64,000 nt of DNA from Mesorhizobium sangaii (GTDB lineage Bacteria > Pseudomonadota > Alphaproteobacteria > Rhizobiales > Rhizobiaceae), in contig NZ_JACHEF010000006.1 in assembly GCF_014207355.1 (NCBI RefSeq), forward strand, positions 372,001 to 436,000, written 5' to 3'. Positions within the stretch are counted from its first letter, which is position 1, and each line of letters starts with the position of its first letter. This document shows, in pieces, positions 26,961-36,701 of this stretch. The translations under genes and the position numbers were made by a program. The notes beneath the pieces are model-generated. The model was not told the DNA's origin, did no database searches, and worked only from the letters and a program-made list of their open reading frames with translations.

Positions 26961-28973
26961 ATGCGTTTGCGCACGGGGGTGGCACGTATCGTGATGGGGC
27001 GAGGATTGACCGGCCGAAGATCTTTTGGGCACGCAGGGTTGGTGCTGCTCGTGGCCGGCCTTTGTGTGGGGGCAGCCTCTATGCTGCTGTCGCAACTGGA
27101 TCCCGGCACCGAGGCGCTGAAATTCTGCCTGCGGATATCGGTGGCGGTGACGGCGAGTGCGCTTTGCCTCGCCGCCCTGTTCAACGGCCGGATCAGCAAG
27201 GACCGCCGGCAGATCGCCGAGAGCGAGCAGCGCTTCCGCCGCGCCATGGAGGATTCGGCGATCGGTATCGCCGTTGTCGGCCTCGACGGGCGCATTCTCC
27301 AGACCAATCCGGCCTTTGCCGCAATGCTCGGCTACAGCCGCGAGGAGATCGAGGCGCTGACCTTCTTCCAGATCACGCATCCCGACGATATCCAGATCGG
27401 CCGGGAAACGATGGCCGGTCTGAAAGCGGGCACGGTCAATTCCTTCCACTTCGAGAAACGCTATCTCAGGAAGGATGGCACACCCGTCTGGGCGCATCTT
27501 GCGGGCTCCGTCATCCGCGACGAAAGGAGCGGCCGTCCGCTCTATCTCGTCTCGCAGATCGAGGACATCGACGCGCGCAAGCAGGCCGAGGCGCGCATTG
27601 CCGAAGCGGAAACGCGCTGGAATTTCGCGCTTGCCGGCGCCGGCCAGGGCGTCTGGGATCTCGACATGCGCAAGGGCGGGACGACGTACTCCGAGACCTG
27701 GGGCAAGATGCTGGGCTTTGAGGATGGCGAGCTCGACGGCGATCCCAACCGCTGGCTGACGATGATCCATCCCGACGATCGCGAGACCGTCGCCGAGGCG
27801 GATCGCGCCCATCTCGACGGCAACACGCCCTACTTCGAAGCCGAATTCAGGATGCGCCACAGGGATGGCCACTGGATATGGATCCTCGACCGCGGCAAGG
27901 CCATCGAGCGTGACGAGGAGGGGCGGCTGGTCAGGGCCATCGGCAGCTTGACCGACATCACCCGGCGCAAGGAGGCGGAAGCACGCCTCACCGTATCGGC
28001 GGCGATGCTGGCCGATGAGAAAGAGCGGCTGAGGGTGACGCTGCAGTCGATCGGCGATGCAGTCATCTGCACCGATGCCGCAAACCGCGTCACCTTCATG
28101 AACCCGGTTGCTGAAAAGCTGACCGGGGTTGCCGGCGGCGAGGCCCTCGGCAAGATGCTTGGCCACGTCTACTGGGCGGTCGACGAGGAGACGGGGCACA
28201 GAATCGGCGTCACCCGGCCGGCCATCGGCGGCCAGGCGCCCGCCGACCAGAACAGCCGCGCCGTCCTGATCCGGCGCGACGACACGCGCTGCAGCATCCG
28301 CCAGGTAGTGTCGCCGATCATCAACGAGCGAAACGAATTCTGCGGACTGGTCATCGTCTTCCAGGACTTCACCGATGCGCGCGCGCTGCAGCGTCAGCTT
28401 GCCCATGCGGCCGCGCATGACGCACTGACCGGCCTTGCCAATCGCTCGAGCTTCATCCGCGCCATGGAGGACCTGGTCGATCAGGCGCGCAAGGAAGGCA
28501 CCTCGGGCAAAGGCAGCGGACATCAGTTCATGTTCATTGACCTCGACCATTTCAAACTGGTCAACGACACCGGCGGCCACGCGGCCGGCGATGCCTTGCT
28601 CAAGCGGGTTGCCGAGGCAATTCGCGGCGTGCTTGGTCCAGAGGACATGGTCGCGCGGCTGGGCGGCGACGAATTCGCAGTCATCCTGAAATCGGGTTCA
28701 GCTGCCGGCGCCAAGATCGCGGCGCGATCCATCATCGATGCGATACGCGGCCTGGACTTCGCCTGGGACGGCCGTCCTCACGTGATCGGCGCCAGCATCG
28801 GCTTGGCTGCGATCGGTGCCAGTTGCGGCGAAGTCGACGAGATCATCGCCAGGGCCGACGCCGCTTGCTATGCGGCCAAGGCGGCCGGCCGCGGCTGCGT
28901 ATCCGTAGCGCCGGACGGCGACGTCATGGACGACAGGATGGAACCGCCCGAGCCGCTGGCCGCGGCCTCCTGA
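26961..28973 (+). CDS. Membrane PAS-PAS-PAS-GGDEF diguanylate cyclase
   Basis: 670 residues. Two N-terminal membrane segments (HAGLVLLVAGLCVGAASML and FCLRISVAVTASALCLAALF) are followed by three PAS/PAC modules: SEQRFRRAMEDSAIGIAVVG, the one around AGAGQGVWDLDM, and the one around LQSIGDAVICTDAANRVTF. A C-terminal diguanylate cyclase domain follows, with HAAAHDALTGLANR and an intact ARLGGDEFAVIL. There is no EAL domain. It likely makes c-di-GMP in response to a signal read by the PAS domains. The ATG at 26961 is used; 26994 is an alternative. It is separated from nrsF by a terminator-like repeat. Confidence 0.9.
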   Translation: MRLRTGVARIVMGRGLTGRRSFGHAGLVLLVAGLCVGAASMLLSQLDPGTEALKFCLRISVAVTASALCLAALFNGRISKDRRQIAESEQRFRRAMEDSAIGIAVVGLDGRILQTNPAFAAMLGYSREEIEALTFFQITHPDDIQIGRETMAGLKAGTVNSFHFEKRYLRKDGTPVWAHLAGSVIRDERSGRPLYLVSQIEDIDARKQAEARIAEAETRWNFALAGAGQGVWDLDMRKGGTTYSETWGKMLGFEDGELDGDPNRWLTMIHPDDRETVAEADRAHLDGNTPYFEAEFRMRHRDGHWIWILDRGKAIERDEEGRLVRAIGSLTDITRRKEAEARLTVSAAMLADEKERLRVTLQSIGDAVICTDAANRVTFMNPVAEKLTGVAGGEALGKMLGHVYWAVDEETGHRIGVTRPAIGGQAPADQNSRAVLIRRDDTRCSIRQVVSPIINERNEFCGLVIVFQDFTDARALQRQLAHAAAHDALTGLANRSSFIRAMEDLVDQARKEGTSGKGSGHQFMFIDLDHFKLVNDTGGHAAGDALLKRVAEAIRGVLGPEDMVARLGGDEFAVILKSGSAAGAKIAARSIIDAIRGLDFAWDGRPHVIGASIGLAAIGASCGEVDEIIARADAACYAAKAAGRGCVSVAPDGDVMDDRMEPPEPLAAAS

Positions 28974-28999
28974 TCCCGGCCGATCAGCCTCAGACCTGA

Positions 29000-29878
<879 letters not shown>

Positions 29879-29931
29879 TACACCGATCCCGTCAAAAGGC
29901 CTTTGCGGCCTGCTTTTTTGTGCGGTGCAAA

Positions 29932-29968
29932 CTAAAAGGGCGGGGCGACTTCGTCTACCCCACCCTTC
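29932..29968 (-). terminator. Intrinsic terminator after etfA
   Basis: Read on the minus strand, AAGGGTGGGG pairs with CCCCGCCCTT (one mismatch) around a 12-base loop and is followed by TTTTAG. It lies about 30 bp past the etfA stop at 29997. A second small hairpin (AGGCC-GCAAA-GGCCTTTT on the minus strand, about 29894-29911) follows just before the hbd gene. Confidence 0.65.
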
Positions 29969-29996
29969 ACTATTTAATACGCTTTGGCAGAGAGCG

Positions 29997-30926
29997 TCAA
30001 AGCGCCTTTTGCAGTTCCGGCAGGATGACGAAGAGGTCGCCGACGAGGCCGTAGTCGGCGACCTGGAAAATCGGTGCCTCCTCGTCCTTGTTGATGGCGA
30101 CGATGACCTTCGAATCCTTCATGCCGGCGAGGTGCTGGATGGCGCCGGAGATGCCCACCGCAATGTAGAGATCGGGGGCGACGACCTTGCCGGTCTGGCC
30201 GACCTGCCAGTCGTTGGGCGCATAGCCGGCGTCCACCGCGGCGCGCGACGCGCCGACGGCGGCACCAAGCTTGTCGGCGACCGGCAGGATGACTTCCTGG
30301 AACTTCTCCGAAGAGCCCAGCGCGCGACCACCCGAGATGATGATCTTGGCCGAAGTCAGTTCCGGACGGTCGGTCTCCGAGAGCTTGTTCTCGACGAAAG
30401 TGGAGAGGCCGGGGTTGGCCGCCGCCTTGACGGTCTCGACAGCGGCCGATCCGCCCTCGGGGGCTGCCTGGAAGGAGGCGGTGCGGACAGTGATCACCTT
30501 CTTGGCGTCGGTCGACTGCACCGTCTGGATGGCGTTGCCGGCATAGATCGGCCGCTTGAAGGTATCGGGCGAGACGACCTCGATGATCTCGGAGACCTGC
30601 GCGACATCGAGCAGGGCCGCAACGCGCGGCGCGACATTCTTGCCCGACGAGGTCGCCGGCGCGATGATGGTGTCGTAGCCGCCCGCGAGCGACACAACGA
30701 GTGCCGCCGTCGGTTCGGCGAGGCGCTCGGCAAGCTCGTCGGCCTCGGCCAGCAGTACTTTGCTCACGCCCTTCAGCTTGGCGGCGGCATCGGCTGCACC
30801 CTTGGCGCCCTTGCCGGCAACCAGCACATGCACGTCCGAACCGATCTGCAGGGCCGCGGAAAGCGCCTTGGCGGTCTGGTCGGAAAGGGTGGCGTTGTCG
30901 TGTTCAGCAATCAGAAGAATAGCCAT
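29997..30926 (-). CDS. etfA: Electron transfer flavoprotein, alpha subunit
   Basis: 309 residues. The C-terminal FAD domain carries the ETF alpha signature across GRALGSSEKFQEVILPVAD and YAPNDWQVGQTGKVVAP, plus YIAVGISGAIQHLAGM. The N-terminal half is the AMP-type fold shared with EtfB. It accepts electrons from acyl-CoA and other dehydrogenases and passes them to ETF-ubiquinone oxidoreductase. It follows etfB by 23 bp in one operon. This looks like the housekeeping ETF rather than the nitrogen-fixation FixAB version, as no fixC or fixX is nearby. Confidence 0.95.
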   Translation of the reverse strand: MAILLIAEHDNATLSDQTAKALSAALQIGSDVHVLVAGKGAKGAADAAAKLKGVSKVLLAEADELAERLAEPTAALVVSLAGGYDTIIAPATSSGKNVAPRVAALLDVAQVSEIIEVVSPDTFKRPIYAGNAIQTVQSTDAKKVITVRTASFQAAPEGGSAAVETVKAAANPGLSTFVENKLSETDRPELTSAKIIISGGRALGSSEKFQEVILPVADKLGAAVGASRAAVDAGYAPNDWQVGQTGKVVAPDLYIAVGISGAIQHLAGMKDSKVIVAINKDEEAPIFQVADYGLVGDLFVILPELQKAL

Positions 30927-30949
30927 TTTCGTGTTCCTTTCCCGATCGC

Positions 30950-31699
30950 TTACAAAACGCCGGCTTCGTTCTTGAGCTTGTCGACCAGTTCGGCGACGCT
31001 CTTGACCTTGACGCCTGCCTTGCGGCCGCTCGGCTCCTCGGTCTTGATGACCTTCAGCCGCGGCTTGACGTCGGCGCCGTAGTCGGCCGGGGTCTTTTCG
31101 TCGAGCTGCTTCTTCTTGGCCTTCATGATGTTGGGCAGCGAGGCATAGCGCGGCTGGTTGAGGCGAAGGTCGGCGGTCACGATCGCCGGCATTTTCAGCT
31201 CCACCGTCTGCAGGCCGCCGTCGACTTCGCGCGTCACCTTGGCCTTGTCGCCGTCGAGCACCACCTTGGAGGCGAAGGTGCCCTGCGCCCAGCCAAGCAG
31301 GGCCGCCAGCATCTGGCCGGTCTGGTTGGAATCGTCGTCGATCGCCTGCTTGCCGAGGATGACGAGGCCGGGCTGTTCGGCGTCGACGACGCCCTTCAGC
31401 ACCTTGGCGACGCCGAGTGGCTCGGTCTGTTCGTCGGTCTTGACCAGGATGGCGCGGTCGGCACCCATGGCAAGCGCGGTGCGCAAGGTTTCCTGCGCCT
31501 GCTGCGGGCCGATCGAAACGACGATGATCTCTTCGGCCTTGCCGGCCTCCTTCAGCCGGATCGCCTCTTCAACCGCGATCTCGTCGAACGGGTTCATCGC
31601 CATCTTGACGTTGGCGAGTTCCACCGCCGAACCATCAGCCTTCACGCGAACCTTGACGTTCGCATCCACAACCCGCTTTACGGGCACAAGGATCTTCAT
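30950..31699 (-). CDS. etfB: Electron transfer flavoprotein, beta subunit
   Basis: 249 residues. MKILVPVKRVVDANVKVRV is the standard EtfB start, and NPFDEIAVEEAIRLKE and LVILGKQAIDDDSNQTGQML are conserved nucleotide-binding segments. The C-terminal VKTEEPSGRKAGVKV is the recognition-loop region. The family's partner EtfA is encoded 23 bp downstream. It transfers electrons from flavin dehydrogenases to the respiratory chain. Confidence 0.95.
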   Translation of the reverse strand: MKILVPVKRVVDANVKVRVKADGSAVELANVKMAMNPFDEIAVEEAIRLKEAGKAEEIIVVSIGPQQAQETLRTALAMGADRAILVKTDEQTEPLGVAKVLKGVVDAEQPGLVILGKQAIDDDSNQTGQMLAALLGWAQGTFASKVVLDGDKAKVTREVDGGLQTVELKMPAIVTADLRLNQPRYASLPNIMKAKKKQLDEKTPADYGADVKPRLKVIKTEEPSGRKAGVKVKSVAELVDKLKNEAGVL

Positions 31700-31879
31700 T
31701 GCCTGTCACCTCTTCAAGATAATTAGGCGCGCTATAACAGCCTGCGCCCTTTCTGAGTTGTCGAAAGCCGACATTCCGGATGGAAATTCTGGTCTTTGAC
31801 CGCCTTAGGCTGCGACGGAGACGTTTCCGTAGTTGCGGCAACCCTGCACGTCAATACGCTGCAAGCCGCTCAAATCGGT

Positions 31880-32680
31880 TCAGTCCGGACTGGAAGCGTT
31901 TCCTCGCCCCCAGCGCGGCGTTGCGGCAGGCGGGTCGGGGGTCACCGGTTCGGCCGCAACGGCAGGCTGGTCAGCGGGAGCGACAGCGACATCCTCGTCG
32001 GGGCCGGCAAACAGCGGCACGCCGCGGCTGCGCAAGACAAGCACCAGAATGGCGCCGGCGATGATGCCGCCGATGTGGCAGGCCCATGAAATCTGGTCCT
32101 CGCCGCCGGCGGCAAACATCACCACCTGGAACGCCACCCACAGGACCAGCGGGATGAAGGCCGGAATGCGCAGCGGGATGCGGGCAAAGGCCAGCACCCA
32201 TACCTTCACGCGAGGATAAAGGATCAGATAGGCGACGACCACGCCGGCGATGGCGCCGGACGCACCGATCAGTGGCACCTGCGAATCCCAGGCGATGAGG
32301 CCCTGGAAGGCGGCTCCGGCGATCGCGCACAACAGGTAGAAGATGAGGTAGCGGACGTGCCCGAGGGCGTCCTCGACATTGTCGCCGAACACCCACAGGA
32401 ACAGCATGTTGCCGCCGAGGTGGAAGATGTCGGCATGCAGGAAGGAATAGGTCAGGTAGCTCAGGCTTTCGGGGACGACGACAAAGCGAGGATCGAGCTC
32501 CGCGGTGTCATGGACAACGGCCGGGATGAAGCCAAGGCCAAGCACGGCGGCATTGGAGAAATTCTCGCCGCCGAGCGCGGTGGCGAAGTAGACCAGGGCG
32601 TTGACCACGATCAACCCGATCGTCACATATTGGAGGCGGATGTGCCGCAGCCTGTTGGTGTCGTAAAGCGGGATGAACAT
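31880..32680 (-). CDS. Rhomboid-family intramembrane serine protease
   Basis: 266 residues with six or seven membrane segments. The catalytic pair is visible: Ser141 in LIGASGAIAG (GxSG) and His202 in WACHIGGIIAG. HADIFHLGGNMLFLWVFG is the conserved second-helix HxxxN region. The C-terminal 45 residues are proline- and alanine-rich and probably cytoplasmic. Substrates of bacterial rhomboids are mostly unknown. It is on the same strand as etfBA and the adenosyltransferase gene, with 33 bp to the latter. Confidence 0.9.
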   Translation of the reverse strand: MFIPLYDTNRLRHIRLQYVTIGLIVVNALVYFATALGGENFSNAAVLGLGFIPAVVHDTAELDPRFVVVPESLSYLTYSFLHADIFHLGGNMLFLWVFGDNVEDALGHVRYLIFYLLCAIAGAAFQGLIAWDSQVPLIGASGAIAGVVVAYLILYPRVKVWVLAFARIPLRIPAFIPLVLWVAFQVVMFAAGGEDQISWACHIGGIIAGAILVLVLRSRGVPLFAGPDEDVAVAPADQPAVAAEPVTPDPPAATPRWGRGNASSPD

Positions 32681-32713
32681 CGGTCCCCTGGCCCCCTCGC
32701 GCTTTCGGACAGT

Positions 32714-33295
32714 TCAGCGGTTCTTGCCGGGAACCCATAGCACGTCGCCATTTCCATTGTCATTGACCGCCCGGGCGGCGACAAACAGGAAATCCGAGAC
32801 GCGGTTGATGTATTTCAACCCGTCGCGGTTGACGTGCTCGCTGGGGTCCAACGCCAGGGCCACCATCAGCCGTTCGGCCCGCCGCGCCACGGTGCGGGCG
32901 AGATGGAGGGCGGCGGCGGCCGGCGTGCCGCCATTCAGCACGAAGGATCTGAGCGGCTGAAGATCCTTGTTGAGCAGGTCGATATCCTTTTCGACCCGGT
33001 CGGTCTGCGTGGCGATGATGCGCAGCGGCTCATAGCCGAGCGGCTTGCCGTCATCGGGCACGGCGAGATCGGCGCCGAGGTCGAAGAGATCGTTCTGGAT
33101 ACGGGAAAGCATGGCGTCGATCGTCGGGTGGGTTGTCGCTGTGTGAACCCGGGCGAGGCCGATGCAGGCATTGGCTTCGTCGACCGTGCCGTAGGCATCC
33201 ACCCGCAGATCGGACTTCAGCCGCCGTTCGCCGGTGCCGAGACCGGTGGTGCCATCATCGCCGGTGCGGGTGTAGATCTTGTTGAGTTTGACCAC
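32714..33295 (-). CDS. Cob(I)alamin adenosyltransferase, PduO type
   Basis: 193 residues. The N-terminal signature KIYTRTGDDGTTGLGTGER binds ATP, DAYGTVDEANACIGLARV follows, and RAERLMVALA near the end is the C-terminal helix of the PduO/MMAB fold. It transfers the adenosyl group from ATP to cob(I)alamin, giving the coenzyme needed by methylmalonyl-CoA mutase or B12-dependent ribonucleotide reductase. The start is GTG at 33295 with GGGAGG just upstream. Other B12 genes are not in the window. Confidence 0.92.
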   Translation of the reverse strand: MVKLNKIYTRTGDDGTTGLGTGERRLKSDLRVDAYGTVDEANACIGLARVHTATTHPTIDAMLSRIQNDLFDLGADLAVPDDGKPLGYEPLRIIATQTDRVEKDIDLLNKDLQPLRSFVLNGGTPAAAALHLARTVARRAERLMVALALDPSEHVNRDGLKYINRVSDFLFVAARAVNDNGNGDVLWVPGKNR

Positions 33296-33313
33296 ATCGC
33301 CTCCCGAACGGCC

Positions 33314-33505
33314 TCACTTGCGGGTGAAATACACCGCCAGCAGGATCAGCGCCAGCGCCACGGCCTGCAGCAGAACACGCGCCTGCATCAGCTTGTTGGA
33401 GGTGACGCCGGACCCGCCACGCATCATGTTGACGAGGCCGCGAACGAGCACGATCACCACGGCGACCATGACCAGAATGGCGAGGATGTTGAAGACGGTT
33501 GCCAT
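33314..33505 (-). CDS. HIG1-domain-like twin-transmembrane mini protein
   Basis: 63 residues with two membrane segments (FNILAILVMVAVVIVLVRGL and VLLQAVALALILLAVYF) joined by a short loop with MMRGGSGVTSNKLMQARV. The spacing and the S-N-K-L-M-Q-A-R loop match the bacterial HIG1 / twin-TM family often encoded next to the PduO adenosyltransferase in rhizobia. A link to cytochrome oxidase, as for mitochondrial HIG1 proteins, is only an analogy. It is 18 bp upstream of the adenosyltransferase gene. Confidence 0.8.
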   Translation of the reverse strand: MATVFNILAILVMVAVVIVLVRGLVNMMRGGSGVTSNKLMQARVLLQAVALALILLAVYFTRK

Positions 33506-33528
33506 GGTGTGTTCCCAGTTCGGTTGGT

Positions 33529-34374
33529 TCAGGCGCGTTTGGCAAGGAAGCGGTAGAGCAGCGATGCAGGCAGGATGCGTTTGAGAGCCGCGCCGATCTT
33601 AGCCGGCACTGTTACCACATAGTGCGGGCGCGGGCGCCGCGACAGAAGCGCATGGCGCAGCGCCGCATGAACCACTTCCGGCCCCGGCTTCAGTGCCGAT
33701 TGGCTGCCGCCGGCCCGCAGCCTTGCCAGTTGCGCCTCATAGTCGAGGCGGTGGACCGAATTCTCGTGGTCGATGTTCTCCAGGAACCATGGCAGCGCAT
33801 TGCTGGCGATCTTCGACGTTACCGGCCCGGGTTCGATCAGCGAGACATGGATGCCGCTGCCTCGAAGTTCCTGATGCAGGCATAGCATCAAACCCTCCAG
33901 CGCGTGTTTCGAAGCCGAATAGGCGCCGCGAAAGCGCACCGGCGCGAGGCCGAGGATCGACGAGCAGTGGACGATGCGGCCATGGCCCTGGCGGCGCATC
34001 ACCGGCACCAGCCGCCGGGTCAGGTCGTGCCAGCCGAAGAAATTCGCCTCGAATTGCTGCTTGAGCGCGGCCACCGGCAGGTCCTCGACGGCGCCGGGTT
34101 GCGCGTAGGCGCCGTTGTTGAACAAGGCGTCGAGCCGGCCGCCTGTGCGATCCAGAACCGATGCGACCAGTGCTTCAATGGATGCGGCTTGACTGTAGTC
34201 GAGATAGAAGGCCTCGATGCCGTCCGCTTCGAGTGCGGCGATGTCCTCCGGCTTGCGTGCCGTCGCGAACACCCGCCAGCCTTCCGCCTTCAACGCGCGG
34301 GCGCAGTGGGCGCCTATTCCCGAAGAGGCGCCGGTGACGATGATCGAGCGCAACGCTTGCGCCGGACTGTTCAT
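33529..34374 (-). CDS. Short-chain dehydrogenase/reductase
   Basis: 281 residues. The NAD(P)-binding motif TGASSGIGAHCARAL is at the N-terminus, FNNGAYAQPGAVEDL corresponds to the NNAG strand, and the catalytic Ser (HCSSILG) and YSASK pair follow. The length suits the classical SDR group with a C-terminal extension. The substrate is unknown. The start at 34374 is preferred because further upstream codons (34395, 34434) add no conserved sequence. It is divergent from the YihY gene. Confidence 0.87.
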   Translation of the reverse strand: MNSPAQALRSIIVTGASSGIGAHCARALKAEGWRVFATARKPEDIAALEADGIEAFYLDYSQAASIEALVASVLDRTGGRLDALFNNGAYAQPGAVEDLPVAALKQQFEANFFGWHDLTRRLVPVMRRQGHGRIVHCSSILGLAPVRFRGAYSASKHALEGLMLCLHQELRGSGIHVSLIEPGPVTSKIASNALPWFLENIDHENSVHRLDYEAQLARLRAGGSQSALKPGPEVVHAALRHALLSRRPRPHYVVTVPAKIGAALKRILPASLLYRFLAKRA

Positions 34375-34453
34375 GGTTTCGCCAAGGGTTGCCATTTGCC
34401 GCAATCCCTTCCCATATTCGCGGCGTCGAGACAATCGAAGGGAGCGCGGGTTC

Positions 34454-35305
34454 TTGCTGCGGAATATTGTCGCCCTGCGCCGCGTGCTCTACGACGCGCT
34501 CGGCCATTTCAACACCGATGACGGCTGGGCGATGGCCAGCCATTTGGCGATCACCTCGCTGATGGCGCTGTTTCCATTCCTGATTTTCGCCACGACGCTA
34601 GCGAGCTTCCTCGGTGCGCAGGCATTCTCAGACACGGCGGTGCATCTTGTCTTCGACACCTGGCCCGAGCAGATCGCCAAGCCGATCGCGCGCGAGGTGC
34701 TCAATGTGCTGACCGTCAGGCGCACCGACCTGTTGACCTACGGCGTTTTGCTTGCCGCCTACTTTGCCTCGAACGGCATCGAGGCGTTGCGCACATCGCT
34801 CAACCGCGCCTATCGCGTCTCGGAAACGCGCGGCATCATCTACCGCCGGGTGCAGAGCATCATTTTCGTTCTGATCGCGACGGCCGGTTTCCTGGCGATC
34901 AGCGTGCTCCTGGTGTTCGCGCCACTGCTGGCGCGGCTCGCCGAAGCCCATATCGAAGGCATCAAGCCCTATATGGGCACGATCACGCTATGGCGGTATG
35001 TCATCGCCTCGGCAGTCATCGTCGGCGGATTGTTTGCCGTGCATTTCTGGCTGCCGGCGGGCAGGCGCCGCCTGGTCTCGATCGTACCGGGCATCATCTT
35101 CACGCTGGCGGCATGGCTCGTCGGTTCGACCGTCTTCGCCACCTATCTCGATCACTTCTCGTCTTATGTGACGACCTATGCCGGCCTCGCCTCGATCATG
35201 ATCGCGGTGGTCTTCCTCTACATGCTCTCGGCAATCTTCATCCTCGGCGGCGAACTCAATGCCGCAATCAGCCGCTATCTGGAGGCGCGCGCCCGAGTCG
35301 GTTGA
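34454..35305 (+). CDS. YihY/BrkB-family inner-membrane protein
   Basis: 283 residues with six membrane segments. HFNTDDGWAMASHLAITSLM is the typical N-terminal motif of the YihY family (once called RNase BN, a mistaken name), and LGGELNAAISRY the C-terminal motif. The function is unknown. The open frame continues upstream to 34217 inside the SDR gene. The TTG at 34454 has GGAG ten bases upstream and gives the expected N-terminus; an ATG at 34382 is an alternative. Its 3' end overlaps the convergent EamA pseudogene or gene by about 30 bp. Confidence 0.82.
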   Translation: MLRNIVALRRVLYDALGHFNTDDGWAMASHLAITSLMALFPFLIFATTLASFLGAQAFSDTAVHLVFDTWPEQIAKPIAREVLNVLTVRRTDLLTYGVLLAAYFASNGIEALRTSLNRAYRVSETRGIIYRRVQSIIFVLIATAGFLAISVLLVFAPLLARLAEAHIEGIKPYMGTITLWRYVIASAVIVGGLFAVHFWLPAGRRRLVSIVPGIIFTLAAWLVGSTVFATYLDHFSSYVTTYAGLASIMIAVVFLYMLSAIFILGGELNAAISRYLEARARVG

Positions 35306-36188
35306 TTGACGGACTGAGGCTTGGCCGGTCGTGCCGTTGCCAGGCCAACGCCGAATGTCGTGATCGCCATGCCGACAATCTGCAGCGCGTTGAGCTGCTC
35401 GTCGAACAAGGCCCAGGCGATGAGGCCGTAACCGCCGGTACCAGGTAGAACAGCGAGGCCACTTTCGACATCTCGCCGTCGCGGATCATCACCATCAGCA
35501 GGAAGATGGCGCCGAGCGACAGCACCAGCACCAGCCAGGCCATGGCGAAGATCAATTCGCCGTTGATGACGACGGTGCGTGTTTCGAAGGCGAGCGAAGC
35601 CAGGATCATCAAAGAGGCGCCGCCGACATATTGCCACATGGTCGCCGCGACGAGGTCGCCGCCAGAGGCAAAACGCTTCTGCCAGATAGTGCCGGCGCTC
35701 ATGCCGAGCACCGAGACAAGCGAGGCGATCAACGTCGCCGCCGTCACGCCTCCGCCAAGCGCGCCCAGCTTCGGCCATAGCACGATGACGATGCCGATGA
35801 GGCCGATGCCAAGCCCGGCCCAGTGACGCGGCAGGATCGCCTCGCCGAGAAACTTGCCGGCAAGCACGGCCGTGATCAGCGGCTGCAGGCCGACGATGAG
35901 GGCCGAAAAGCCGGCCGGCATGCCCCTGTGGATGGCCCAGAAGACGGCGCCGAGGTAGACGCCGTGCATCAGGATGCCAGCGCCGGTGGCGTGCAGCGCT
36001 TCAGTGCGGGTGGCTCTCTTCGACCCCAGCACGAGCATCAGGACGGCCAGCAGGATGGCAGCCAGCACGAAACGCGCGGCAAGAAAGGTGAACGGCTCGG
36101 CCCATGGCATGGCGTAGCGCGCGCCGATGAAGCCGGTTGCCCACAGGACAACGAAGGTGGCGGGAATGAACCGCTTGATGCTTTGCAT
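35275..36188 (-). pseudogene. EamA/DMT transporter with a one-base frameshift
   Basis: The frame starting at 36188 (MQSIKRFIPATFVVLWATGF) gives a normal EamA protein with about nine membrane segments up to VASLFYLVPAVTA. It then breaks into SSPGPCSTSSS and runs to 35268. The expected last helix (LIAWALFDEQLNALQIVGMA, then TTFGVGLATARP) is present in another frame ending at 35275. One base is missing near 35423-35427 (GTTACGGC-CTCATC on the minus strand). Either the gene is a recent pseudogene with an altered tail, or the base was lost in sequencing. The rest of the protein shows no other damage. Confidence 0.85.
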
Positions 36189-36343
36189 GTTCGGGAGACC
36201 GCCGCCCTGGGGAGAGTTGATCGTGGCGCTGCTCTAATGCGGTTCAAGCCGGCGCGCAAAACGAAACGATTGATCCATACATCACCGGAATTCAATCGAC
36301 GGCGAATTCGGCTCAGTTTGAAATTTCGGGGACTGATTTTTTG

Positions 36344-36562
36344 CTACCAGCTGCACCCCGGCCATTTGATAAGCGGGCTGTGCCCATAGACAGCTTCCCT
36401 ATCGTCACATGATTTGACCACCGACCATACCGGATCGCCGTTGTCGTCGGTCTCGTTGTTCACCATGACCGAAACGATATGGTCCGGGTATCTGGCGCCC
36501 TCGATTGCCGTCAGGCTGTCGCGAACGCGCGCCTTTTCTTCGTCAGTCAGATGTCGCTTCAT
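36344..36562 (-). CDS. Small hypothetical protein
   Basis: 72 residues from the ATG at 36562 (MKRHLTDEEKARVRDSLTAI). It is hydrophilic, with a mixed helix-strand character, a conserved-looking middle (SVMVNNETDDNGDPVWSVV), and a C-terminal KWPGCSW. An ATG four codons upstream (36574) is also in frame. I do not recognise the family. It sits alone between the frameshifted EamA gene and gluQRS. Codon use is compatible with a real gene, but the evidence is limited. Confidence 0.5.
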   Translation of the reverse strand: MKRHLTDEEKARVRDSLTAIEGARYPDHIVSVMVNNETDDNGDPVWSVVKSCDDREAVYGHSPLIKWPGCSW

Positions 36563-36701
36563 GGAAGCCTCCACCGCTTGGCGGCAAGCATACAGAAATT
36601 TTGACCGTCACGCGACAGTCGGTTGATGGCGGTTGACGACGGGACAAACTTCAAACCGACGTGACCCGAATTCGCCACGCGGTTTCTCTGCCTCGCCAGG
36701 C

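Noticed and set aside
29997..31699. fixAB nitrogen-fixation electron-transfer genes
   Set aside because: The pair lies with hbd and without fixC, fixX or nif genes, which fits the housekeeping etfBA copy.
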